Source: CAZKMM01 sp964553915
GTDB lineage: Bacteria > RBG-13-61-14 > DRUE01
Reading direction: 5' to 3'
Assembly: GCA_964553915.1 (NCBI GenBank)
Contig: CAZKMM010000086.1
Span: 1-11,434, forward strand
DNA length: 11,434 bases
The position numbers and the translations under genes were made by a program. Below, one piece after another: positions 1-7,704 of the stretch (the stretch's first letter is position 1; each line of letters starts with the position of its first letter). A model generated the notes under the pieces. The model was not told the origin of the DNA. It did no database searches and saw only the letters and a list, made by a program, of their open reading frames with translations.

Positions 1-15
1 TTAAATCTCTCTTTA

Positions 16-2142
16 TTATTCCCCCACTATTTTAAAACTGGCTTTCAGGGGAAGGTCTTTAGAGGAAGAGCCCAGATATACCAGATATTCTATCTCCTCC
101 ACCACCCAGCGATTTTTCTCAACATCAAAATAAGCCAGTTGCTCGGGAGAAATCTCAAAGCTCACCAGTTTGCTCTCCCCCGGCTCCAGAAATACCTTTT
201 TAAATCCTTTAAGCTCCTTTACCGCTCTCTCCACCCGGGAGCCTTTATAACCGAGATAAAGCTGAACCACCTCTGCTCCGGCTCTCTTGCCGGTATTCTT
301 TACCCGGGCTTTAATCTGGATTTTTTCATTTTTTCTGATTCGTTTTTTGCTCAGCTTTAAGTCTGAAAGCTCAAAAGTGGTATAACTCAATCCATATCCA
401 AAGGGAAAAGCTGGCTGATAAGCCTTTTTATCCATCAGCCGGTATCCGTGCCAGTAATCATAGACCACTTCTTTGGATTTATTGTCAAACTCTGGTAGCT
501 GGTCTGGAGATTCAGGAAAGGCAATCGGGAGCTTACCGCTGGGATTGACCTCACCAAAGATAATTCCTGCCAGAGCGTTCCCGCCTTCCATTCCCGGATA
601 CCAAGCCATTAAAATTGCCGGCACCAAATCTTTCCAGGATTCAATGATAATCGCGCTTCCGCCTTCTAAAACCACAATGGTTTTGGGATTGGCTTTAGCC
701 ACTCTTTTAATCAGCTCCTCATCCTTCTTATATAGTGTAAGGATATTTCGGTCATTTCCCTCTCCTTCATCTTTCCAGGTATATCCGACCACCACCAGCA
801 CCGCATCAGCTTTTCGGACAATGTTTTCTGCCTGGCTCAGGTCTCTGCCGGAATTGTAAAGCACTTTGACCGAGCCGGAAAGCTTTTCTTTAATGGCTTT
901 AAGCGGGGTAATCACATAAGGAGGATTAACCAGACTGCTCCCCCGGTCTCCGATGTTCGGATACTTTGCCAGCCTGCCAATTATCGCCAGAGTTTTAAGC
1001 CCTTTGGGATTAAGCGGAAGGATTCCGCCCTCATTCTTCAAAAGCACAATTCCTTCTTCTGCAACTTTTCGGGCAAGCTCGGTATGCTCTCTGCAGGCTA
1101 TTTTCTTCGGGTCAAAATCAGGCTTTTCATCAAAGAGACCAAAGCGGAATTTCTGGCGAAGAATCCTGGAAACCGCCTGGTCAATCAACTCCTCTGAGAC
1201 TTCTCCCTGCTCAACCGCTTTTTTCAGCTTCTTTCCATAGTGAGCACCGGTGGGCATTTCTAAATCCAATCCCCCGTTAATTGCCTGAATAGTATCTTCT
1301 ACTGCCAGCCCCCAATCCGAGACCACAAAACCTTTAAAGCCCCATTCTTCTTTGAGAATATCCCGCAGAAGATGTCTATTATGGGCACATAAATATCCAT
1401 TCAGGTCATTATAAGCACTCATTACTGAAGCAACCCCGGCATCAACCGCCATTTTAAAATGAGGCAGGTATATCTCCCTTAAGGTGCGCTCATCCATCTT
1501 AACATTGACAAAGAAACGAGTATCTTCAATGCTGTTGCCGGCAAAATGCTTGGCACAAGCCATTGCATATTTCTGCACTCCCCTGATAAAGGCAGAGCCC
1601 ATCACTCCCAAAAGATACGGGTCTTCGCCATAGGTCTCCTGGGACCTTCCCCAGAGTGGATGGCGAATCAGATTGATGCAGGGAGCTAAAAGCACATTCG
1701 CTCCAATCGCCCTAGTCTCATATCCCATTGCCTCTCCAACCTTTTCTTCAAGCTCCGGATTCCAGGTGCTTGCCCGAAGCATTGCTACCGGAAAGCAGGT
1801 GCAGTGCCCGGAGCCCACTCCCCGGGGACCATCAGTGCAACGGAGCCGAGGAATGCCCAAACGGGTATTCTTGGGAGTATCCCAGGGATACCGCTCTATC
1901 ATCAGTAGTTCTATGGTTCCTGCTTTTATTGCCCGAGCCGGGGTGATAATTCCGTGCATCTGGTCAATTTTTTCCTCCAGAGTCATTCGGGAAAGCAGGT
2001 CCTTTACCCGGGCATCAATGGGCTGGCTCGGGTCTTTATAAACTGGAAGCTCAGAAGCCATCAGGGAAAAGAAAGGTATTAAAATAAGAAAGAGCCAGAA
2101 TTTTGTCTGGAAAATTTTGCCTCTTTTAATTTCTCGGCTCAT
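16..2142 (-). CDS. Exported GH3 beta-glucosidase-like glycoside hydrolase
   Basis: This 708-residue enzyme probably releases terminal beta-linked glucose or a related sugar outside the cytoplasm. A basic N terminus is followed by a hydrophobic stretch at residues 15-30 ending near MASEL, a type I signal peptide without a lipobox. The family's three domains follow: a TIM barrel (about 40-340) with DGPRGVG, GEDPYLLG, KHFAGN and VVSDW, where D276 is the expected nucleophile; an alpha/beta sandwich (about 360-590) with DEGEGNDR, where E459 or E461 is the likely acid/base, and FPFGYGLSYT; and a fibronectin III-like domain (about 600-705). Length is normal and no key residue is missing. The ATG is fixed by GGAGG (2148-2152) 5 nt upstream. 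It lies 17 bp after a paralogue and is surely its operon partner. The exact substrate (glucoside, xyloside or a natural-product glycoside) cannot be read from sequence. Confidence 0.95.
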   Translation of the reverse strand: MSREIKRGKIFQTKFWLFLILIPFFSLMASELPVYKDPSQPIDARVKDLLSRMTLEEKIDQMHGIITPARAIKAGTIELLMIERYPWDTPKNTRLGIPRLRCTDGPRGVGSGHCTCFPVAMLRASTWNPELEEKVGEAMGYETRAIGANVLLAPCINLIRHPLWGRSQETYGEDPYLLGVMGSAFIRGVQKYAMACAKHFAGNSIEDTRFFVNVKMDERTLREIYLPHFKMAVDAGVASVMSAYNDLNGYLCAHNRHLLRDILKEEWGFKGFVVSDWGLAVEDTIQAINGGLDLEMPTGAHYGKKLKKAVEQGEVSEELIDQAVSRILRQKFRFGLFDEKPDFDPKKIACREHTELARKVAEEGIVLLKNEGGILPLNPKGLKTLAIIGRLAKYPNIGDRGSSLVNPPYVITPLKAIKEKLSGSVKVLYNSGRDLSQAENIVRKADAVLVVVGYTWKDEGEGNDRNILTLYKKDEELIKRVAKANPKTIVVLEGGSAIIIESWKDLVPAILMAWYPGMEGGNALAGIIFGEVNPSGKLPIAFPESPDQLPEFDNKSKEVVYDYWHGYRLMDKKAYQPAFPFGYGLSYTTFELSDLKLSKKRIRKNEKIQIKARVKNTGKRAGAEVVQLYLGYKGSRVERAVKELKGFKKVFLEPGESKLVSFEISPEQLAYFDVEKNRWVVEEIEYLVYLGSSSKDLPLKASFKIVGE

Positions 2143-2147
2143 TTTCC

Positions 2148-2152
2148 CCTCC
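2148..2152 (-). promoter_or_regulatory. Ribosome binding site of the exported GH3 gene
   Basis: The minus strand reads AGGAGGGGAAAATG, a full Shine-Dalgarno core 5 nt before the ATG at 2142. It lies in the 17-bp gap between the two GH3 genes, so the second gene can be translated independently from a shared transcript. Confidence 0.8.
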
Positions 2153-2159
2153 TTTAAAA

Positions 2160-4223
2160 TCAGATTTTGAGCCTGAATTCATCCTTAAGATAAATCTGGC
2201 GGGAGCTGGAGCCAACCAGAACCTGATAGTTATTCTCCTCCAGCTTCCATTCCCCGCGCTCCGAATCATAATAAGCAAGCTCCATTGGATTAAGCTCTAA
2301 AATAACTGATTTTCTTTCTCCGGGCTGGAGAGCGACCCGGGAAAATCCTTTTAAACCCTTGAGCGGTCGCTCTATTCGGGAACCGGGAAATCCAATGTAG
2401 AGCTGAACCACCTCCTCGCCCGCTAGCTTTCCAGTATTTTCCAGCTCCAGCTCTATCGTTAAATTCTCACCTGCCTCCAGCTCTTTTTTATTTAACCGGA
2501 GCTGGTGATAATGGAACTGGGTATAGCTCAAACCATAGCCAAATGGATATGCGGGCTGAAACCCCTTTTTATCCAAAAGCCAGTAGCCGTGAAAATAATC
2601 ATATTTGATTCTTTTGGTGCGGTTGTTAAACTCCGGCAGGTGCTGGTGAGAGGCAGGGAAGCTGAGTGGAAGCCTGCCCGAAGGATTTACCTCCCCAAAA
2701 AGAATCTCTCCCAGCGCCCTTCCTCCCTCCATCCCCGGATACCAGACAATTAAAATTGCCTTGACCAGCTCCTTCCAGCTTTCCATTATTACCGCACTGC
2801 CGGTCTCTATTACCACAATACAATTGGGATTCTCTCCTGCTACCGCTTTAATCAATTCCTCCTGCTCCGGGGGAAGGGAAAGATTTATTCGGTCCCCACC
2901 ACGATTGATGATGGGAATGAACTCTCCCTCCTCTTTGGAGGTAAATCCCGCTACCACAACCACCACATCTACTTTTCCTGCCAGAGCCCTTGCCCGGGAA
3001 AGGTTTTTGCCGGAATCATAAAATACCTGAACATTTTTGCCAGCTTTTTCCTTGATTCCCTCCAGCGGAGTAATCACATAAGGCGGATATACCCGGCTAC
3101 TTCCTTTATCACCTAAATTGGGCATCTCTGCCAGTTTCCCGAGCACCGCAATTTTTCTGATTTGCTCCCGCTCCAGGGGCAGAAAGGAATTTTCATTTTT
3201 CAAAAGCACAATGCTTTTTCTTGCCACCTCCAATGCCAATTGGGTATGCTCTTCGCAGGCAACCCGACTTTTCTGATAAATCCCGCTTCCATCTTTTTGA
3301 GCAAATTTCATTAGCTGGCGAAAAATCCGCTGTAAAGCATCATCAATCAGCTCCATTTCCACCTCGCCATTTTTCACCAGGCTTTTCAGCTTTGCTCCGT
3401 AATATTTGGTTCGGGGCATTTCAATATCCAGGCTGGCAAGAATGGCGGATTTAGTGTCGTGCACTGCCCAGAGAAAATCCGAAATGACAAATCCCTTAAA
3501 GCCCCAGTCCTGTTTTAAGATTTCCCGAAGCAGATGAGGATTTTCTGAGCAATATTTCCCGTTCAGACGATTATAAGCACTCATTATTGAGGCAATTCCT
3601 TCATCCACGCATTTTTTAAAATGAGGCAGATACACCTCTCTTAAAGTTCGTTCCTCTATCTCAACATTCACATAAAAACGGGAATTCTCTATGCTGTTCC
3701 CTGCAAAATGTTTGGCACAAGCCATTATATGTTTTTGAATTCCCCTTGCCAGGGCACTGCCCATCATTCCCAGATGATAGGGGTCTTCTCCATAGGTCTC
3801 CTGTGCCCTTCCCCAGCTGGGATGCCGAAGTAAATTGATACAGACCGCACCAGAAAGGTTCGCTCCCTGAGTTCGTGCTTCTATCCCCATTACCTCCCCA
3901 ACTCTTTCCTCCAGCTCCGAATCCCAGCTAGCTCCCCGAGCCATTGATACCGGAAAACAGGTGGAGCGACCTAAAGCCACTCCTCTGGGACCATCTGTGA
4001 ATTTCACCGGCGGAATTCCCAGCCTTTTGCAACCACCTGCAGAAAATGGTCTTCGGTTATAGCGAATTAACATCTCCACCATTCCCAGAGGAGTGAGGTT
4101 GCCGGAAAGTTGAAAAATCTTCTCATCAAGGCTCATTCGGGAAATTAGCTGATTGATGGCAGATTCTTGCTCTGGAGAATCCAGCTGGGTTTTTTCAGCT
4201 ATCTGAAAAAAATCATTACTCAA
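2160..4223 (-). CDS. GH3 beta-glucosidase-like glycoside hydrolase, no signal peptide
   Basis: This is a 687-residue paralogue of the exported GH3 enzyme, with the same three domains. The TIM barrel (about 20-305) has DGPRGVALG, GEDPYHLG, KHFAGN and VISDF with nucleophile D249. The sandwich domain (about 325-570) has FPFGYG-type motifs, and a fibronectin III-like domain ends the protein (about 580-685). The N terminus is polar with no hydrophobic segment, so it probably acts in the cytoplasm on imported glycosides. Two features differ from its neighbour: the residue after the nucleophile is Phe instead of Trp, and the acid/base loop is longer, with EEGEF (431-435) separated from GGDR (442-445) by an insertion. 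It starts at TTG, supported by GGAGG 8 nt upstream; no in-frame ATG lies near. It follows the carbamoyltransferase by 83 bp. Hydrolase activity is very likely, the substrate unknown. Confidence 0.94.
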   Translation of the reverse strand: MSNDFFQIAEKTQLDSPEQESAINQLISRMSLDEKIFQLSGNLTPLGMVEMLIRYNRRPFSAGGCKRLGIPPVKFTDGPRGVALGRSTCFPVSMARGASWDSELEERVGEVMGIEARTQGANLSGAVCINLLRHPSWGRAQETYGEDPYHLGMMGSALARGIQKHIMACAKHFAGNSIENSRFYVNVEIEERTLREVYLPHFKKCVDEGIASIMSAYNRLNGKYCSENPHLLREILKQDWGFKGFVISDFLWAVHDTKSAILASLDIEMPRTKYYGAKLKSLVKNGEVEMELIDDALQRIFRQLMKFAQKDGSGIYQKSRVACEEHTQLALEVARKSIVLLKNENSFLPLEREQIRKIAVLGKLAEMPNLGDKGSSRVYPPYVITPLEGIKEKAGKNVQVFYDSGKNLSRARALAGKVDVVVVVAGFTSKEEGEFIPIINRGGDRINLSLPPEQEELIKAVAGENPNCIVVIETGSAVIMESWKELVKAILIVWYPGMEGGRALGEILFGEVNPSGRLPLSFPASHQHLPEFNNRTKRIKYDYFHGYWLLDKKGFQPAYPFGYGLSYTQFHYHQLRLNKKELEAGENLTIELELENTGKLAGEEVVQLYIGFPGSRIERPLKGLKGFSRVALQPGERKSVILELNPMELAYYDSERGEWKLEENNYQVLVGSSSRQIYLKDEFRLKI

Positions 4224-4231
4224 AGCTCGCC

Positions 4232-4236
4232 CCTCC
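4232..4236 (-). promoter_or_regulatory. Ribosome binding site that fixes a TTG start
   Basis: The minus strand has AAAGGAGGGGCGAGCT directly before TTG AGT AAT GAT. The GGAGG core ends 8 nt before the TTG at 4223, normal spacing. The next in-frame ATG (codon 30, MSLDEK) would cut into the start of the catalytic domain, so TTG is the preferred start. Confidence 0.8.
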
Positions 4237-4247
4237 TTTTTCAGGAA

Positions 4248-4276
4248 AAAATATCATAAGAACCAAACTTGAGCAA
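4248..4276 (-). promoter_or_regulatory. Weak candidate promoter before the GH3 pair
   Basis: On the minus strand TTGCTC (4271-4276) is followed after 17 bp by TATTTT (4248-4253). Transcription would begin about 4241, just ahead of the Shine-Dalgarno at 4232-4236. The match is moderate in AT-rich DNA, so the two GH3 genes may instead depend on readthrough from the carbamoyltransferase gene. Confidence 0.25.
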
Positions 4277-4306
4277 ATCTTTTTGCTTTTAACTGCTGGC
4301 AGAGAA

Positions 4307-6133
4307 TCAATCTGGCGGGAACTCTTTTTGCCAGACCTGTTTGGGCTCGTTCCAGGGAGGCTGGTCCTTTTTGTCCAGAAGAAATGGACCAATTACCAGA
4401 TAGTCCATCTCAGTGCGCATAAAGCATTTGTAAGCATCTTCCGGGGTGCAGACAATCGGCTCCCCTCGGACATTGAAGGAAGTGTTAATAATCACAGAAC
4501 AGCCGGTAAGTCTTTTGAATTCCTGAATCAGCTCATAATAAAGCGGGTTATCCTCCCTTCTGACGGTCTGGAGACGGGAGGAATAGTCAATATGAGTGAC
4601 CGCAGGAATTTCCGAGCGAGAAGGCTTGAGCTTATCCAGACCTTTTAAATTTTCCTCTTCCGGGCTTAACTGCTGGCGTTTTTCTTTCCGAACCGGAGCA
4701 GTGAGGAGCATATAGGGACTTTCCCGGTCTATTTCAAAATACTCCTGGGTATCCTCCCAGAGCACGCTGGGAGCGAACGGTCTGAAGGACTCACGGAATT
4801 TAATTTTTATATTCAAAATTTTTTGCATCTCTGCTCTTCTCGGGTCTGCCAGGATACTTCTGGAGCCCAGCGCCCGGGGACCAAACTCCATTCTCCCCTG
4901 AAACCATCCCACCACCTTGCCTTCTGCAATCAACCGGGCTGTGGTTTTGATTAACTCATTTTTATCTAATTTCTGGTATCTTGCTGAATATTTTTTCAGC
5001 ACCACTTCAATTTTTTCTGGAGAGAATTCCGGACCGAGCAGAGAGGCTTTTTGTCGGTCCCGCTCTTCAATCGGCTCCCGGGGCTGGTTAAGATATTTAT
5101 GCCAGGCATAAAGGGCACAGCCCAGAGCTCCGCCGGCATCTCCTGCTGCAGGCTGTATCCAGAGGTCATCAAAAGGACCCTCCCGAAGAATTCTTCCATT
5201 CCCCACGCAGTTTAAAGCCACTCCACCAGCTAAACATAAATTTTTTAAGCCGGTCTTTTTATAAGCGTTCCAGGCAAGTTTGAGCATAATCTCTTCGGTG
5301 ATTTCCTGGATGGAGCGTGCCATATCCATCTCCCGCTGGGTGATGGGAGCTTCAGGTTTTCGGGGCGGACCCCCGAACAGACGAGCAAATCTCCGGTTGG
5401 TCATTGTCAAGCCAACCATATAATTGAAATACTTTAGGTTGAGCCGAAAAGAGCCATCTTCTTTGATGTCTATAAGCTTGCTTTTAATCAGGTCAACATA
5501 TCTGGGCTCGCCATAAGGTGCCAAGCCCATCAGTTTGTATTCCCCGGAATTCACCCGGAACCCACAAAAATAAGTAAAAGCAGAATATAAAAGCCCCAGG
5601 GAATGAGGGAATTTTATCTCCGCAAGGATTTTTAAATCTCTTCCCCTGCCCATCCCATAGCTGGTGGTGGTCCATTCTCCCACTCCGTCCATTGTTAAAA
5701 AGACTGCCTCCTGAAAAGGGGAAGGATAAAAACAGCTCGCGGCATGAGAATAATGATGCTCTGGAAAAATTATCTTTCCCTGATAGCCATCTAGCTCTTC
5801 TTCAATCAGGTGTTTAATCCAGAGTTTTCTTTTCAGCCAGAGAGGCATTGCCTGAAGAAAAGATTGAATCCCCTTTGGAGCGTAGGTGAGGTAGGTAAAT
5901 AAAAGCCGTTCAAATTTGATAAAAGGCTTGTCATAAAAAGCCACCAAATCTAAATCTCCGAGGCTTAAACCCGCCTGATTTAAACAGGCTTTCAGGGCAT
6001 TGGAAGGAAATTCCGGGTCGTGCTTTCTCCTGCTAAACCGCTCCTCCTGAACCGCAGAAATCACCTCTCCGTCAATTACCAAGCATACCGCACTATCATG
6101 ATAAAAAGCACTTATGCCTAAAATTGCGCTCAT
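4307..6133 (-). CDS. NodU/CmcH-family O-carbamoyltransferase
   Basis: The enzyme is expected to make carbamoyl-adenylate from carbamoyl phosphate and ATP and transfer the carbamoyl group to a hydroxyl, usually on a sugar or natural product. The ATG at 6133 gives 608 residues, usual for the family, and starts directly with the first strand (MSAILGIS, then YHDSA). I prefer it to a TTG at 6142 that would add only three residues. The N-terminal kinase-like fold shows EHHYSHAAS (H126 and H130 match the metal-binding His pair of TobZ), MDGVGEW around D149, and NSGEYKLMGLAPYG. Later come LAGGVALNC (301-309), AAGDAGG (D332), EFGPRALGSRSILADPR (416-432), FRPFAPSVL, and the C-terminal domain with INTSFNVRGEPIVCTPEDA. 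All expected blocks are present. It probably leads an operon with the two GH3 genes. The acceptor is unknown. Confidence 0.95.
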   Translation of the reverse strand: MSAILGISAFYHDSAVCLVIDGEVISAVQEERFSRRKHDPEFPSNALKACLNQAGLSLGDLDLVAFYDKPFIKFERLLFTYLTYAPKGIQSFLQAMPLWLKRKLWIKHLIEEELDGYQGKIIFPEHHYSHAASCFYPSPFQEAVFLTMDGVGEWTTTSYGMGRGRDLKILAEIKFPHSLGLLYSAFTYFCGFRVNSGEYKLMGLAPYGEPRYVDLIKSKLIDIKEDGSFRLNLKYFNYMVGLTMTNRRFARLFGGPPRKPEAPITQREMDMARSIQEITEEIMLKLAWNAYKKTGLKNLCLAGGVALNCVGNGRILREGPFDDLWIQPAAGDAGGALGCALYAWHKYLNQPREPIEERDRQKASLLGPEFSPEKIEVVLKKYSARYQKLDKNELIKTTARLIAEGKVVGWFQGRMEFGPRALGSRSILADPRRAEMQKILNIKIKFRESFRPFAPSVLWEDTQEYFEIDRESPYMLLTAPVRKEKRQQLSPEEENLKGLDKLKPSRSEIPAVTHIDYSSRLQTVRREDNPLYYELIQEFKRLTGCSVIINTSFNVRGEPIVCTPEDAYKCFMRTEMDYLVIGPFLLDKKDQPPWNEPKQVWQKEFPPD

Positions 6134-6147
6134 CTTTCTCAAATTTT

Positions 6148-6176
6148 AAATTAACATTTTGAGACCCCGGCTTCAA
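6148..6176 (-). promoter_or_regulatory. Candidate promoter of the carbamoyltransferase-GH3 operon
   Basis: On the minus strand TTGAAG (6171-6176) is followed after exactly 17 bp by TAATTT (6148-6153), a fair sigma70-type match. The predicted start site is near 6141, giving a leader under 10 nt before ATG 6133; only GAGAAAG lies there as a weak ribosome site. If the promoter is real, the message is nearly leaderless. Confidence 0.35.
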
Positions 6177-6257
6177 GCACAATCAAAAATGTTTATCTTT
6201 TTGGACTCTTGAAATTTTTGCTTAAATCTGTTAAAAAATTGGCAATGATTTTCATAC

Positions 6258-6286
6258 TTGACAAACCTTTGAAAATAATGTAAAAA
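6258..6286 (+). promoter_or_regulatory. Promoter of the M23 peptidase-phosphoesterase pair
   Basis: A perfect TTGACA (6258-6263) is followed after 17 bp by TAAAAA (6281-6286) in AT-rich DNA. Transcription would start near 6293, about 10 nt before ATG 6303. This is the best sigma70-like promoter in the window and is divergent from the carbamoyltransferase promoter. Confidence 0.6.
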
Positions 6287-6302
6287 TTTAAGCGGGTTTC
6301 TG

Positions 6303-7214
6303 ATGGGTAAAATGAGGCTAAAAGATTATACGATTTTGTTAGTGCCTGACCATACCTCTGAGGTGCGAAGATTCAGGCTTTCCAGAATTAAAATTATCCT
6401 TTCCAGTTCTGCTCTGCTTCTGTTTTTCCTTAGCAGTATCTATTTTGGGGTGGGATATTTTACCAATCTGAAAGTGAAAAAAACCCTGGAGCAACTTACC
6501 CTGGAACATCAAAATTTAAAAGCACAATTTTTAACCGTTTCCCATCAATTGACTTCTTTTCAAAATCGGCTCAACCGGATAAATGAGCTGGACCACAAAA
6601 TCCGGCTGGCAACCGGTCTGGAAGGAAACTCAAATATCATTATGGGAATGGGAGGTCCGGAGAATCAGGAATCAGCTTTAGAGCTTCTTCTCCCTCCAGA
6701 AGAAGCCAGTCGGGTAAGAGAGGTGGTTCAGAAATTAAACCAGCTTGATTTATCTCTGGACAGTCAGGAGCAGAGTCTGGAGGAGCTGGATGCCTTTATT
6801 TCGGACAACCAGTCCATTATTCGGTCAACTCCCAGCATCTGGCCGGTGCGGGGATGGGTGACCAGCGAGTTCGGCACCCGGGTCTCGCCTTTTCATGAAG
6901 GAATGAAATTTCATCAGGGAATAGATATTGCCGCGCCGGTGGGCACCTTGATACGGACAACTGCGGACGGAATTGTCTCTTATGCTGGCTGGGAGCGGGG
7001 TTATGGGAATCTGGTGATTATCAATCATGGTTATGGAATTTCTACCAGATATGCTCATTGTGCGGAGATTCTGGTGAAAAAAGGAGACCGGGTAAAACGG
7101 GGGCAGGTAATTGCCACCGTAGGGGCTACCGGACGGGCAACCGGACCTCACCTCCACTATGAGGTGAGATTAAAGGGAGTGCCGGTTAATCCCCGAAAAT
7201 ATCTCTTTGAATAA
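6303..7214 (+). CDS. Membrane-anchored M23 (LytM-type) peptidoglycan endopeptidase
   Basis: This 303-residue protein likely cuts peptidoglycan cross-links, or activates amidases, at the outer face of the inner membrane. A short basic N terminus (KDYTILLVPD, then VRRFRLSR) precedes one membrane helix at about 31-53. A probable coiled coil runs from about 55 to 105, with a second helical stretch at about 130-170. The M23 domain fills about 180-303. The zinc and catalytic set is complete: H204 and D208 in HQGID, H252 in YAHC, and H283 and H285 in HLHYE. It is therefore probably an active enzyme rather than a degenerate EnvC/NlpD-type activator. The ATG at 6303 has only a weak GCGGG upstream; ATG 6312 is an alternative that loses three residues. 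A phosphoesterase gene follows after 7 bp. No bactofilin gene, a frequent partner of such peptidases, is adjacent. Confidence 0.93.
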   Translation: MGKMRLKDYTILLVPDHTSEVRRFRLSRIKIILSSSALLLFFLSSIYFGVGYFTNLKVKKTLEQLTLEHQNLKAQFLTVSHQLTSFQNRLNRINELDHKIRLATGLEGNSNIIMGMGGPENQESALELLLPPEEASRVREVVQKLNQLDLSLDSQEQSLEELDAFISDNQSIIRSTPSIWPVRGWVTSEFGTRVSPFHEGMKFHQGIDIAAPVGTLIRTTADGIVSYAGWERGYGNLVIINHGYGISTRYAHCAEILVKKGDRVKRGQVIATVGATGRATGPHLHYEVRLKGVPVNPRKYLFE

Positions 7215-7221
7215 TCTTTCA

Positions 7222-7704
7222 ATGAAGCTGGGAATCATTGCGGACTCCCATGACCATCTTCCCAATCTGAGAAAGGCTCTGGAAATTTTTAAAGAAAAAG
7301 GCTGTGAGTATATCCTTCACTGTGGAGATTTTATTTCTCCTTTTGTCTTTCGGGTGTTTAAGGAATTCGGGATTCCGGTTTATGGAGTGTTCGGTAATAA
7401 TGATGGCGAGTGGCTTTACCTTTTGAAAATGGCAGAAGGGATTGGAGAAATAAAAAAAGGTCCAATTGAACTGGAGCTGGAAGGAAAAAGAATTGCCCTG
7501 ATGCACGAGCCTACCTACATCTCGGTTCTGCGGAGCTCATCTCACTTTGACCTGATTGCTTATGGACATACCCACCAGCCCCAGCTGGAACTTACCCCTC
7601 CCCTGCTCATCAATCCCGGAGAATGCTGTGGGTATCTTTCCGGGAAAGCAACCGTGGTATTTTGCGATTTAAAAGAGATGAACGCAGAATTGATTGTACT
7701 TTAA
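7222..7704 (+). CDS. MJ0936/YfcE-family metallophosphoesterase
   Basis: This 160-residue protein is a small binuclear-metal phosphodiesterase of the calcineurin-like superfamily and probably cytoplasmic. The metal-binding blocks are all present in order: IADSHDH (D8, H10), HCGDF (D36), FGNNDGE (N59 or N60), LMHEP (H95) and YGHTH (H116, H118). Family members hydrolyse phosphodiesters such as bis-pNPP in vitro, but their natural substrates are mostly unknown. I chose ATG 7222 because MKLGIIADS begins at the first strand of the fold. A TTG at 7207 would add five residues and overlap the peptidase gene. Neither has a clear Shine-Dalgarno, so translational coupling to the peptidase gene 7 bp upstream is likely. 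The stop codon overlaps that of the convergent glycosyltransferase. Confidence 0.92.
   Translation: MKLGIIADSHDHLPNLRKALEIFKEKGCEYILHCGDFISPFVFRVFKEFGIPVYGVFGNNDGEWLYLLKMAEGIGEIKKGPIELELEGKRIALMHEPTYISVLRSSSHFDLIAYGHTHQPQLELTPPLLINPGECCGYLSGKATVVFCDLKEMNAELIVL

Noticed and set aside
4271..4290. AGCAAA-TCTT-TTTGCT hairpin followed by T residues, a possible plus-strand terminator
   Set aside because: The stem is only six mostly A-T pairs and no plus-strand gene ends there.
139..4648. Many plus-strand reading frames of 70-130 codons opposite the GH3 and carbamoyltransferase genes
   Set aside because: They are rich in Ser, Pro and Phe, show no domain motif, and lie antisense to genes with complete catalytic motifs.
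6141..6160. AT-rich palindromic stretch AAATTTTAAATTAA as an operator
   Set aside because: It is low-complexity AT DNA coinciding with a candidate -10 box; no clear paired half-sites could be defended.
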